64,000 nt of DNA. Origin: PALSA-607 sp963825425 (GTDB lineage: Bacteria; Actinomycetota; Actinomycetes; Acidothermales; Acidothermaceae). The stretch spans positions 62,001 through 126,000 of the forward strand of contig CAWGTF010000015.1 of NCBI GenBank assembly GCA_963825425.1, in the 5' to 3' direction. The notes under the pieces were generated by a model. That model saw only the letters and a list, made by a program, of their open reading frames with translations. It was not told the origin of the DNA and did no database searches. A program made the position numbers and the translations under genes. The stretch's first letter is position 1; each line of letters opens with the position of its first letter. Shown in pieces: positions 19,153 to 27,469 of this stretch.

Positions 19153-19737
19153 CTAGCCGTAGGTGTCGCGCGGGCCCGGACCGCGAACTCGCAGCGCCCC
19201 GCGACGCCAATCCGGGCCACTCGGGCCGCGGACCTCAATCCTGGTCACCACCCCGCCGCCAATGACGTCGTCGATTCGCTGGTGCAGTCGTGGCACCAGC
19301 ATCCGGACCTGGGTCGCCCACGCCGTCGACTCGGCGATCAAGTGCAGGACGCCCGCGTCGAACTTGTCCGGCTGGCAGTGGTCCGCCAGGTCGGCGCCCG
19401 CAATTTCGACCCAGCGCTCGGTGACCCCGGCGACTGCGGCGGGCACGTCCCATCCGCGCTCGACGAGTAACCGCGACAAGGTCTCGCCCAGCAACTCCGG
19501 ATCGCCGGCGTCGCGTCGCGCGCTGCCGACCGGAGCGCGGCCGCCCTTTTGCCGTTTCGCCGGCACGGCACTGCCGCGCGCTCGGGCCTCTTGACGAGAC
19601 CGCGCCAGCGCGGCGCGCGCCAGGTCAATCCCCGACAGTGGCCGGATAACCGCTGGCCCGTCGTCGGCACCGTCCGCGGCTCGGATTCGGCGCCGTCCGA
19701 GCCCTCCGATCGCGCCGGGGAGTTCGTCAGCGGACAC
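19153..19737 (-). CDS. dciA: DUF721 protein, DciA-like helicase loader/operator
   Basis: 194 residues from GTG 19737 (VSADELPGAIGGL), overlapping the recF end by 11 bp, with GAGGTG upstream. The N-terminal half is basic and disordered (SRQEARARGSAVPAKRQK). The C-terminal DUF721 domain shows WVEIAGADLADHCQPDKF, then GVLHLIAESTAWATQVRML and RIEVRGPSGPDWRRG. DciA-type proteins recruit or operate the replicative helicase DnaB where DnaC is absent. The position between recF and gyrB is conserved in actinobacteria (Rv0004). No frameshift. Confidence 0.88.
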   Translation of the reverse strand: MSADELPGAIGGLGRRRIRAADGADDGPAVIRPLSGIDLARAALARSRQEARARGSAVPAKRQKGGRAPVGSARRDAGDPELLGETLSRLLVERGWDVPAAVAGVTERWVEIAGADLADHCQPDKFDAGVLHLIAESTAWATQVRMLVPRLHQRIDDVIGGGVVTRIEVRGPSGPDWRRGALRVRGPGPRDTYG

Positions 19738-20863
19738 GTCGCACCTCACCGTTCAACACGTCGACCCGGCCACCGGCCAGTATCTCCGGGACGTCGGCCG
19801 GTACCGCGGCGGTGATCAGCACCTGTTCCGCCGGTGCGACGAATTCCGCGAGCCGGTCGCGGCGGTCGGCATCGAGCTCCGCGAACACGTCGTCGAGAAT
19901 CAGCACCGGCTCCCCGCCGTCCGCGCACAGCAGGTCGTAGGAACCCAGGCGCAACGCAAGGGCCAGCGACCAGGACTCCCCATGGCTCGCGTACCCCCGG
20001 GCTGGTAGCTCGGCCAACTTCAGCACCAGCTCGTCGCGGTGCGGACCGACAAGGGTGATGCCGCGGTCGAGTTCGTCAGACCGGACGCCGGCCAGTGCGG
20101 CACCGAGCGCAGTGGCCAACACGCCCGCGTCGGGAATCAACTCGACCTCGGCGCCAAGGGAGCTCTGGTACTCGATGCCGACCGGAACCGATCGACTGTC
20201 GCCCATGGCGACCGTGGCGTACGCCTTTTCGACCAGCGGCCGCAACTCCTCGATGAGTCGCAGCCGCGCGGCAAGGAGCTCGCCGCCGGCGTTCGACAGG
20301 TGGGTGTCCCAAACGTCAAGGGTGCGCAGATCGGGTCCGCCTGTTCGACGCGAGAGTCCGGCCGTCTTCAGCAGCGCGTTTCGTTGCTTGAGCACCCGGT
20401 CGTAGTCAGCGCGGACGCCGGCCAGCCGCGGCGTGCGTGCAACCAGCAAGTCGTCAAGGAAATGCCGGCGATCCGACGGATCGCCCTTGACCAGTGCGAG
20501 GTCTTCGGGCGCGAACACCACCGTGCGAAGCAGCCCGAGCGCATCACGGGGGCGTGGCACCGGCGCACCGTTGACGCGGGCCCGATTTGCCTTGCCTGGA
20601 TTGATTTCCAGCTCGACGAGTAACGACCGCCCGTCGCGCACGACCTGGCCGCGCACAACAGCGCGCGCTGCGCCGTTGCGAACCAACGGCGCATCGCCAG
20701 CAACTCGGTGGCTGCCCTGCGTTGCCAGATATCCGGCCGCCTCGACCAGGTTCGTCTTGCCCTGACCGTTCGGACCCACAAATGCAGTCACGCCGGCCTC
20801 GAGCGGCAGCTCTACCGAGGCGTACGACCGGAAATCGACAAGTGAGAGCTGCGCAAGGTACAC
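19727..20863 (-). CDS. recF: DNA replication and repair protein RecF
   Basis: SMC-like ATPase that loads RecA at single-strand gaps. 378 residues. Walker A is GPNGQGKT (residues 30-37). The signature and Walker B region near the C-terminus reads HGESWSLALALRLGSYDLL and then PVLILDDVFAELD. Typical RecF strings include FVGPNGQGKTNLVEA and SDRRHFLDDLL. It starts 4 bp after gnd stops and overlaps dciA. No frameshift, in contrast to the flanks. Confidence 0.95.
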   Translation of the reverse strand: MYLAQLSLVDFRSYASVELPLEAGVTAFVGPNGQGKTNLVEAAGYLATQGSHRVAGDAPLVRNGAARAVVRGQVVRDGRSLLVELEINPGKANRARVNGAPVPRPRDALGLLRTVVFAPEDLALVKGDPSDRRHFLDDLLVARTPRLAGVRADYDRVLKQRNALLKTAGLSRRTGGPDLRTLDVWDTHLSNAGGELLAARLRLIEELRPLVEKAYATVAMGDSRSVPVGIEYQSSLGAEVELIPDAGVLATALGAALAGVRSDELDRGITLVGPHRDELVLKLAELPARGYASHGESWSLALALRLGSYDLLCADGGEPVLILDDVFAELDADRRDRLAEFVAPAEQVLITAAVPADVPEILAGGRVDVLNGEVRRVR

Positions 20864-20866
20864 GAC

Positions 20867-21781
20867 TTAGCTGGGGGTAGAACCCGCGGGCGTCTCGGGA
20901 AGAATCGCGTGACCACCGAACTGGTTGCGCAACGACGCGACGACTTTCATCGCTGGCGATTCATCCTGACGCGACGAGAACCTCGCGAACAACGATGCCG
21001 TGATGACCGGCAACGGAACTGCATGGTCGATCGCGGCCTCGATGGTCCAGCGGCCCTCACCAGAGTCTTCGGCGTAGCCCTTGACCGTCTCCAGCTTGGG
21101 GTCGGCACTCAGTGCGTTGTCGAGAAGGTCAAGCAACCACGACCGAATGACGGTGCCCTCACGCCAACTCTTGAAGATCGCCGGCACGTCGTTCACCGTG
21201 TCGACCGCAGCGAGGAGTTCGTAACCCTCGGCGTAGGCCTGCATCATTCCGTACTCGATGCCGTTGTGAACCATCTTGGCGAAGTGGCCGGCACCGACAC
21301 CGCCGGCGTGGACGAACCCGAACTCGCCAGTCGGCTTCAGGACGTCAAAAGCCGGTTGTACAAGGGAAACGTGGTCGACGTCACCACCGACCATGAGCGC
21401 GTAGCCGTTCTTCAAGCCCCAAACGCCGCCTGAAACACCGGCGTCGACGAAGCCGATTCCGCGCTCGCCCAACTTCGCCGCATGCACCACGTCATCGGTG
21501 TACTTCGAGTTTCCGCCGTCGATCACGACGTCGCCGGCGTCGAGAAGGCTGCCGAGTTGGTCGATGGTTTGCCTCGTCGCATCGCCGGCAGGCACCATCA
21601 CCCAGACTTTGCGCGGAGCGCTCAGTTTCGAGACCAGATCCTCGAGCGACTTGGCATCGCTGATCTCCTGGTTGCGGTCGTATCCGATGACCGTGATGCC
21701 GCCCTGGCGCATGCGCTCGCGCATGAACCCGCCCATCTTGCCGAGACCGATAAGACCGATCTCGAAGCCGGTTGCTGCCAT
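20867..21781 (-). CDS. gnd: 6-phosphogluconate dehydrogenase, decarboxylating (short type)
   Basis: Oxidises 6-phosphogluconate to ribulose-5-phosphate, feeding the pentose phosphate pathway. 304 residues, the short YqeC/GndA-like form. Nucleotide-binding GLGKMG at residues 12-17, substrate motif DAGVSGGVWGLKNG and catalytic GHFAKMVHNGIEYGMMQ. It ends with an unusual Pro/Ser-rich tail. It sits between dnaN and recF, a conserved placement in actinobacteria (not a replication function). A 76-bp gap separates it from dnaN. Confidence 0.93.
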   Translation of the reverse strand: MAATGFEIGLIGLGKMGGFMRERMRQGGITVIGYDRNQEISDAKSLEDLVSKLSAPRKVWVMVPAGDATRQTIDQLGSLLDAGDVVIDGGNSKYTDDVVHAAKLGERGIGFVDAGVSGGVWGLKNGYALMVGGDVDHVSLVQPAFDVLKPTGEFGFVHAGGVGAGHFAKMVHNGIEYGMMQAYAEGYELLAAVDTVNDVPAIFKSWREGTVIRSWLLDLLDNALSADPKLETVKGYAEDSGEGRWTIEAAIDHAVPLPVITASLFARFSSRQDESPAMKVVASLRNQFGGHAILPETPAGSTPS

Positions 21782-21857
21782 GCGAACCTCCGCGTCCTGG
21801 TGCTGATATCCGTGTACTGAGCTGACATCCGTGCATCGAACTTACGCGCGGGCGTAC

Positions 21858-23030
21858 TCAACCGGACAGTCGGACCGGCATCAGCAGGTAGCGGTAGTCG
21901 TCGCCTGAGGACGCGTCGGCTTCCTTGCTGCCACGAAGGACGGCGGGCTTCGTCGGCGACGTGAAGTCGATACGAGTGGTCTCACCTTCGACCGCGCCGA
22001 GCCCGTCGAGGAGGTAGGTCGGGTTGAACGCGATCGAGAACTCTTCGGTCGATCCGTCGCGACTGGCGAACTTCGCGTCGAGAGACTCCAGCGCCTGCGC
22101 ATCGTCGGTCGTGCCGGCCTCGAGGGTGACCTGATCGTCGGTGAAGGTCAGTCGCACCGGTGTATTGCGCGGGGCGACCAACGACACTCGCTTGACCGCC
22201 TCAACGAAACTGGCTGTCTCAAGGAGAGCGTGCGCGGCCGAGTCGTCGGGCAACAGGGACCGGTACTTCACGTACTCACCATCGAGTAGCCGGGTCGTGG
22301 TGCGTCGCTGACCGGTTTGCCCCGCTGCACCGCGACCGGAGAACCCAATGAGACCCTCGCCGGCACCGCCGGTCGACAGCGACACCGTCACCTGGGCACC
22401 GCCGACGAGCGCCTTCGCGGTGTCGGCCAAGGTGCGTGCCGGTACCAAGGCAACGATCGACAGACCGGCCCGCTCCGGCTGCCAACGCAGCTCACGAACT
22501 GCCAAGCGGTAGCGATCGGTCGCGGCCAAAGTCACCCGGTCGTCTTCGATCTCAATCCGGACGCCGGTGAGCACCGGCAACGTGTCATCGCGGCCGGCCG
22601 CAATCGCCACCTGTGACACGGCCGCTGCAAAGACGTCTGCGCCGATCGTGCCTGCGGTCGCTGGCATTTCCGGCAAGGCGGGGTAGTCGTCGACGGGCAA
22701 CGTCGGCATGGTGAAGCGCGCGCTGCCACACGAGACGACCACCCGGGTGCCCTCGATCGAGACGTCGACTGGCTGCGCGGGCAGGCTGCGACTGATTTCG
22801 GCCAGCAGCCGACCTGAGACCAGGGCCCGACCGGGCTCCGCCGCGCTGACATCGATCTGTGCGTTGGCAGACACCTCGTAGTCGAAGCTGGACAGGGCTA
22901 GCCCGGCCGGCGAGTCGGTCACCTCAAGCAGCAGTCCGGCGAGCACTGGGACCGGCGGCCGAACTGGCAGGCTCCGCGCGGCCCAGGCAACTGCCTCAGC
23001 GAAAATGTCCCGCTCTACCCGAAATCTCAT
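21858..23030 (-). CDS. dnaN: DNA polymerase III sliding clamp, beta subunit
   Basis: Ring-shaped processivity clamp. 390 residues from ATG 23030 (MRFRVERDIFAEAVAWAARS), preceded by a G-rich ribosome-binding site. This start was chosen over an in-frame ATG at 23165 because the family begins with MKFRVER and the 45 extra residues are a low-complexity QEWA repeat. Three clamp domains are visible. It ends DYRYLLMPVRLSG, the usual clamp C-terminus. It follows oriC and dnaA, as is canonical. No frameshift. Confidence 0.95.
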   Translation of the reverse strand: MRFRVERDIFAEAVAWAARSLPVRPPVPVLAGLLLEVTDSPAGLALSSFDYEVSANAQIDVSAAEPGRALVSGRLLAEISRSLPAQPVDVSIEGTRVVVSCGSARFTMPTLPVDDYPALPEMPATAGTIGADVFAAAVSQVAIAAGRDDTLPVLTGVRIEIEDDRVTLAATDRYRLAVRELRWQPERAGLSIVALVPARTLADTAKALVGGAQVTVSLSTGGAGEGLIGFSGRGAAGQTGQRRTTTRLLDGEYVKYRSLLPDDSAAHALLETASFVEAVKRVSLVAPRNTPVRLTFTDDQVTLEAGTTDDAQALESLDAKFASRDGSTEEFSIAFNPTYLLDGLGAVEGETTRIDFTSPTKPAVLRGSKEADASSGDDYRYLLMPVRLSG

Positions 23031-23050
23031 GGTGCCCCCCACTGACCCGA

Positions 23051-23090
23051 CCCATTCCTGCGCAGCCCATTCCTGCCGGGCCCATTCCTG
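23051..23090. repeat. 15-bp tandem repeat in the dnaN leader
   Basis: CCCATTCCTG occurs three times at exact 15-bp spacing (23051-23060, 23066-23075, 23081-23090), just upstream of the dnaN start. In the dnaN frame it would encode repeated QEWA-type peptides, but it lies upstream of the canonical start. Confidence 0.75.
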
Positions 23091-23424
23091 AGGAGGCCCT
23101 TCCGTTACGGCTTGTGTCATTAGTAATCCTTGTCTCAAGGAAGTCGTCATCGGTGCGGTGGACACTGTGGAAAAGTGCCGTCCGCGCAGGTCAGGTGCTG
23201 AATTCCGCGGCGGCTACCTTGTGGATGACAGTGCCCCGTCGGTGGACAGCCTGGGGACTGGCGCGATCGTAGCGCGGCTTGCCCACACTTCGTCCCACGC
23301 CGCGGGCGGCTCGCCCACCGGAATCAGCTACCGGTCCACAAGTTTGTCCCCAGGCTGTGCACAGTCGTCCCAGCCGAAACACAGGTCGTCTTGAGCAGCC
23401 ATCTGCGGCGCGCGAGCTGGTCAT
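23091..23424. other. Replication origin oriC (dnaA-dnaN intergenic region)
   Basis: The gap between dnaA and dnaN, where actinobacterial oriC lies, holds a set of DnaA-box-like 9-mers. With one mismatch to TTGTCCACA or TTATCCACA: 23166-23174 (TGTGGAAAA), 23220-23228 (TGTGGATGA), 23279-23287 (TTGCCCACA) and 23344-23352 (TTGTCCCCA). Weaker ones lie at 23241-23249, 23332-23340 and 23356-23364. Boxes occur in both orientations, as in Streptomyces and Mycobacterium origins. The relatively AT-rich stretch around 23112-23135 next to dnaN is the best candidate for the unwinding element. Gene polarity switches around this region (minus to the left, plus from rpmH). Confidence 0.82.
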
Positions 23425-25031
23425 CTACTTCGCCTGGGACTTGATGCGGTTGGTGAGCTCGGTGACCTGGTTGTAGATCGATCGCCGCTCAGCCATCAAC
23501 GACCGGATCTTCCGGTCGGCGTGCATCACCGTCGTGTGATCGCGGCCGCCGAAGAGCTGACCGATTTTTGGCAGTGACAGGTCGGTCAACTCCCGACACA
23601 GGTACATGGCGACCTGCCGGGCGGTCACGAGCACTCGGCTGCGGGACGAGCCGCAGAGGTCCTCGAGTGAAATCCCGAAGTACGAGGCGGTCGCCCCCAT
23701 GATTGTGGCCGCGGTGATTTCGGGCCCCTGGCTGTCGGGAATGAGGTCCTTCAATACGACCTCTGCCAGCGACAGATCGACCCCCTGCCGGTTCAGGCTG
23801 GCGAATGCCGTGACCCGGATCAGCGCTCCCTCGAGCTCGCGGATGTTGCTGGCGATCTTGCTCGCGATGTATTCCATGACGTCGTTGGGGACGTTGAGCC
23901 GCTCTTGCGCCGCCTTCTTCCGCAGGATCGCGATCCTGGTCTCGAGTTCGGGTGGCTGGACGTCGGTGAGCAGGCCCCACTCGAATCGGTTCCGAAGGCG
24001 ATCCTCAAGCGTCACCAACTGCTTGGGCGGGACGGTCGCTGGAGATCACGATCTGCTTGTTGGCGTTATGCAAGGTGTTGAACGTGTGGAAGAACTCTTC
24101 CTGAGTCTGCTCCTTGTTCTCCAAGAACTGGATGTCGTCGACGAGCAGTACGTCGACTTCGCGGTAGCGACGGCGGAAGCCCTCGGCTTTGCCGTCGCGG
24201 ATGGAGTTGATGAAGTCGTTGGTGAACTCTTCCGAGCTGACGTAGCGAACTCGGGCACCATGGAAAAGACCCATGGCGTAGTGCCCGATCGCGTGCAGCA
24301 GGTGGGTCTTGCCAAGCCCAGACTCGCCGTAGATGAACAACGGGTTGTATGCCTTGGCCGGGGCTTCGGCGACTGCCACGGCGGCCGCATGAGCAAATCT
24401 GTTGCTCGCGCCGATCACGAAGGTTTCGAAGGTGTACTTCGGGTTGAGCCGCGCCGGTTCGATTTCGCGCCGTCCACCTAACTCGCGGCCGGTGCCCAGG
24501 TGCGAGCGCGCCGGCTGATGCTCGTGGCCGCTGGACTGGGTGGACCGGTCATGGTCGCGAGGCGCGTCTTCACTACGTGTTCGCGGCGATTCGTCCTGTC
24601 TCGTCATACTCGTGCCGACATTGACGGCGTTGCGTACCCATGCTGCCTATCCCGCCTGGGCCTGTCGGCCCGCCCGACTGCAAGTCAGACCGGCGGTCGG
24701 TCACCTCAGCGTCGTCCGGTTCACCGCTCATCGGCTCGACAGTCAGGGCTTCAACCGTTACGGCGACCCGCACATCGCGGCCGATCTCGGCGGCGAGCGC
24801 TGCTGTCAGCGCGGGCCGCAACCGGCTCTCGAGGACGTCCTTCGCGAAGTCGTGCGGCGCCGCCAGGACAGCGGTGTCCTCGACGAGTGCGATGGGCCGG
24901 GTCAGTGCCAGCCACGCTTGGAACTGTGGGGTCACTTCGCTTTGGCCGGCCAGTCGCTCGAGTGTGCGAGCCCACAGCGCCGCCAGTTCGGGACCGGTCT
25001 CTTGCGTGCCGTTCTCGTATGGGGCGGACAC
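23425..25031 (-). CDS. dnaA: Chromosomal replication initiator DnaA
   Basis: AAA+ initiator that binds DnaA boxes and opens oriC. GTG start at 25031 (VSAPYENGTQETG) with GAGGGG upstream. Domain I covers ALWARTLERLAGQ and QFQAWLALTRPIAL. A variable linker contains a frame change near 24610-24630. The AAA+ domain has Walker A GESGLGKTH, Walker B VLLVDDIQFL and sensor ISSDRPPKQL. A second frame change lies near 24030. Domain IV has the DnaA signature GRDHTTVMHADRKI. Total about 535 residues. Both breaks fall within one gene that must be functional, which supports sequence error. Confidence 0.95.
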
Positions 25032-25481
25032 GCGCACCCCTCTCACTGGCAAGCGACTAAACAACTGTATCGTGCGGTCCACGCGGTGGATTTGTGCACT
25101 ATTGCGGGTATTCGTCGATGTCAAGAGGTCGTTCGTCCACACTGTCGTCCACAACCTGTGTACGCAGCACCGCGGTTAGTGCGGTGCTCTGCATCATGGC
25201 TGATGATCGTCGGTTCACAGCATTGAGGTCCGGCCCGTGGGACGCTAACAGCGTGCCGCCTTGTGCTTCAAGGCGTTCTCCACAGTTTGAGCTGTTCCTA
25301 CTACTGGCGATGTCCACTGGGACGACTGAGCCGTCCCGAAGTGCGAGCTGTCCCAAAGCGGGCGACCCACGTTTGACCCTGTCGGCGGTCGGCCCGTACC
25401 GTAGGAGTTCCTTCTGACCTGCGGCCCGCACGCCTTTTCTCAAGCCTTCGGCCGTACTCGACCTTTTCTTGGAGCCCTCGA
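25032..25481. promoter_or_regulatory. dnaA-rpmH divergent intergenic region with DnaA boxes
   Basis: 450 bp without a gene. It contains two tandem TCGTCCACA boxes (25133-25141, 25145-25153, one mismatch each) and TTCTCCACA (25276-25284). This fits autoregulation of dnaA by DnaA and a secondary box cluster beside oriC. The plus half carries the rpmH promoter. A 156-residue open frame on the minus strand here has no recognisable protein character and is ignored. Confidence 0.6.
25373..25402 (+). promoter_or_regulatory. Candidate rpmH promoter
   Basis: TTGACC (25373-25378) and TACCGT (25397-25402) with an 18-bp spacer, 80 bp upstream of rpmH. Close to the vegetative sigma consensus. It would drive the rpmH-rnpA-yidD-yidC-jag-rsmG unit. 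Confidence 0.5.
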
Positions 25482-25619
25482 GTGAGCAAGCGCACGTTCC
25501 AGCCGAACAACCGTCGGCGCGCAAAGACCCACGGCTTTCGGTTGCGCATGCGCACTCGCGCCGGTCGCGCGATCCTCGCCGCACGTCGTCGGAAGGGCCG
25601 TCAGGGCCTTTCGGCCTGA
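25482..25619 (+). CDS. rpmH: 50S ribosomal protein L34
   Basis: 45 residues from GTG 25482 (VSKRTFQPNNRRRAKTHGFR), matching L34 over its entire length. The core R-x-RTRAGRAILAARRRKGR is complete, ending GLSA. Very basic rRNA-binding protein of the large subunit. A GGAG lies just upstream. It begins the plus-strand cluster rpmH-rnpA-yidD-yidC-jag-rsmG. Confidence 0.97.
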   Translation: MSKRTFQPNNRRRAKTHGFRLRMRTRAGRAILAARRRKGRQGLSA

Positions 25620-25643
25620 CGTCGCCCGGAACCGCGAATTCCC

Positions 25644-26105
25644 GTGCTTCCGGCCGCGTCCCGGCTGCGCCAGCGCTCAGACTTCACCGCCACGATGCGG
25701 ATGGGTCGCCGCGCGGCTCGCCCGCGGCTCGTCGTCCATCTCGCGCTGCCCGAGGCTGGTCTTGCGTCTGGTCAGCGACAGCTGACGACCGTTGCCCGTG
25801 CTGGCTTCGTGGTCGGCCGCCAGGTCGGCGGCGCGGTCGTGCGCAACCGAGTGCGCCGCCAGCTCCAGCACCTGAGCGCTGACCGGCTTGCCCAGCTACC
25901 GCCCGGGGCTCGGCTGGTGGTGCGTGCATTGCCGGCGGCGGCTGGATCCTCAGGGCGCGAACTCAGCGCGGATCTCGACGCGGCGATCGCGCGCAGTCTC
26001 GGCCAGGCGCCGCACACCCGGCCTGGTCAGGCGCCGCCTGGTCAGGCGCCCCGCATCCGGCCTGGTCAGGCGCCCGAATCCGCCTGCAGGCGCCATCCGG
26101 AGTGA
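25644..26105 (+). CDS. rnpA: Ribonuclease P protein component
   Basis: Protein subunit of RNase P, which matures the 5' ends of tRNAs. GTG start at 25644 (LPAASRLRQRSDFTATM). The conserved core is present: GFVVGRQVGGAVVRNRVRRQ, with the RNR signature, and LPPGARLVVRALPAA. The C-terminal 35 residues are unusual, with repeated GQAP units (PGQAPPGQAPRIRPGQAP) encoded by three copies of CCTGGTCAGGCGCC (26022-26035, 26037-26050, 26061-26074). The catalytic fold ends before this tail. It is 24 bp downstream of rpmH. Confidence 0.93.
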   Translation: MLPAASRLRQRSDFTATMRMGRRAARPRLVVHLALPEAGLASGQRQLTTVARAGFVVGRQVGGAVVRNRVRRQLQHLSADRLAQLPPGARLVVRALPAAAGSSGRELSADLDAAIARSLGQAPHTRPGQAPPGQAPRIRPGQAPESACRRHPE

Positions 26106-26111
26106 CGGTCG

Positions 26112-26426
26112 ATGAGACAAGGCGCGCCTTCGCTGTTTGGCCAGCTTCTCGTCGTCCCGATCGAGGGTTATCGGCGATTCATCAGTCCGTTTCTTGGCCA
26201 GCGATGCCGTTTCGCGCCGAGCTGCAGTGCTTACGCGGTGACGGCGATCCAGACACATGGCGGCTTTCGAGGACTTTGGCTCGCCGCCCGGCGGATTGCT
26301 CGCTGCCACCCTTGGAACCCCGGCGGTGTTGACCCCGTTCCACCGGCGAGATCAGCCGGAATCGCCGCTGCCGTTCCGTCGTCGTCCGTGATCAAGCCAG
26401 GAGCCACCCGGTGCCCCACGTCCTGA
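26112..26426 (+). CDS. yidD: Membrane protein insertion efficiency factor YidD
   Basis: 104 residues from ATG 26112. Family signature: VVPIEGYRRFISPFLGQRCRF, PSCSAYAVTAI and CHPWNPGGVDPVP, with the conserved cysteines. A small membrane-peripheral protein that assists YidC-dependent insertion. Its end overlaps the yidC start by 16 bp, and it follows rnpA by 6 bp, the standard bacterial order. Confidence 0.94.
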   Translation: MRQGAPSLFGQLLVVPIEGYRRFISPFLGQRCRFAPSCSAYAVTAIQTHGGFRGLWLAARRIARCHPWNPGGVDPVPPARSAGIAAAVPSSSVIKPGATRCPTS

Positions 26427-27469
26427 ATCCCCTGTACGTCGTTGTCACCAAGGTGATCCTGGCGATCCACTCGGTGCTGGCGCCGTTGTTCGGCAAGACG
26501 AGTGGCGTGACCTGGGGCTTGTCGCTGTTCTTTCTGACCGTGCTGGTGCGCATCCTGCTGTTCCCGATCTTCGTGAAGCAGATCAAGACGCAGCGCGCGA
26601 TGTCCGAGCTGGCACCGAAGGTCAAGGAACTGCAGACCAAGTACAAGAAAGACCGCGAGCGCATGAACCAAGAGGTCATGGCGCTCTACAAGGAACACAA
26701 CGCCAACCCGCTCATGGGCTGCCTTCCCCTGCTCCTGCAGATGCCGGTTTTCTACGCGCTTTTCCATGTTCTGCGCTATATCGCGGAGCACGGCGGCCAA
26801 GCCGGCGCAACCAGTAAGGGCGTCGCGGCGTGCACGGCATACCTGCAGACCAAGCCGAAGGGATTCGGTTCCGCGAAGTACGGCTGGTCTCCGGACACCT
26901 TGTGTACGGCTGGCCACGCCAAGGTTTTCGGTGTTCCGCTCGCGCTCGGCTTCAAGACGGCGAACAAGGCGCTGTCGTTCGGCGCGGATCCGTCGACCGT
27001 GCGGATCGTCACCGTCATCGCGATCCTCGTGATGGCGTCGACGACGTTCTTGACCCAGCGCCAGCTGATCGCGCGCAACGCCGCGAGTGGCACCGCAATG
27101 CCGTCTCAGCAGCGCATCATGCTCTACGTCTTGCCGCCGATGTTCGCGTTGTTCGGCTTGAACTTCCAGATGGGCGTGCTGATCTACTGGGTGACGACGA
27201 ACACGTGGTCGTTGGGGCAACAGCACTTTGTGATCAAGGCGATGCCGCACATTGCACCGGGTGGCGCCCCTTCGGCTCCGACCCAGGTCAAGGGCGGCCC
27301 CCCGGGCTCGCCGCCGGGCGAGGCACCGAGTGGTGGCGCGAAGAAGCGCGGCCCGACGCCGCCCGCGCCGCCCCCGCCACCCGTGCAGATCAGGCGGCAG
27401 CAGACGACTCGCCCGCCGCGCAGCAAGCGGACTGGAACAAGGCCGCAGCGGCCCGGTAGCCCGCGATGA
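26411..27469 (+). CDS. yidC: Membrane protein insertase YidC/Oxa1
   Basis: Inserts membrane proteins alone or with Sec. GTG start at 26411 (VPHVLNPLYVVV). The hydrophobic core has LFFLTVLVRILLFPIFVKQI, with the conserved positively charged groove Arg, the KVKELQTKYKKDRERMNQEV coiled loop, and helices GCLPLLLQMPVFYALFHVL and YVLPPMFALFGLNFQMGVL. The tail after about residue 315 is suspect. In the called frame it is Pro/Arg-rich and overlaps jag by 4 bp. A +2 shift in a C-run near 27370 gives a more typical tail (SPAAQQADWNKAAAAR) ending at 27459. Confidence 0.94.
   Translation: MPHVLNPLYVVVTKVILAIHSVLAPLFGKTSGVTWGLSLFFLTVLVRILLFPIFVKQIKTQRAMSELAPKVKELQTKYKKDRERMNQEVMALYKEHNANPLMGCLPLLLQMPVFYALFHVLRYIAEHGGQAGATSKGVAACTAYLQTKPKGFGSAKYGWSPDTLCTAGHAKVFGVPLALGFKTANKALSFGADPSTVRIVTVIAILVMASTTFLTQRQLIARNAASGTAMPSQQRIMLYVLPPMFALFGLNFQMGVLIYWVTTNTWSLGQQHFVIKAMPHIAPGGAPSAPTQVKGGPPGSPPGEAPSGGAKKRGPTPPAPPPPPVQIRRQQTTRPPRSKRTGTRPQRPGSPR

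Noticed and set aside
23031..23165. N-terminal extension of DnaN from ATG 23165
   Set aside because: Family starts at MRFRVER; the extension is a translated tandem repeat in the leader.
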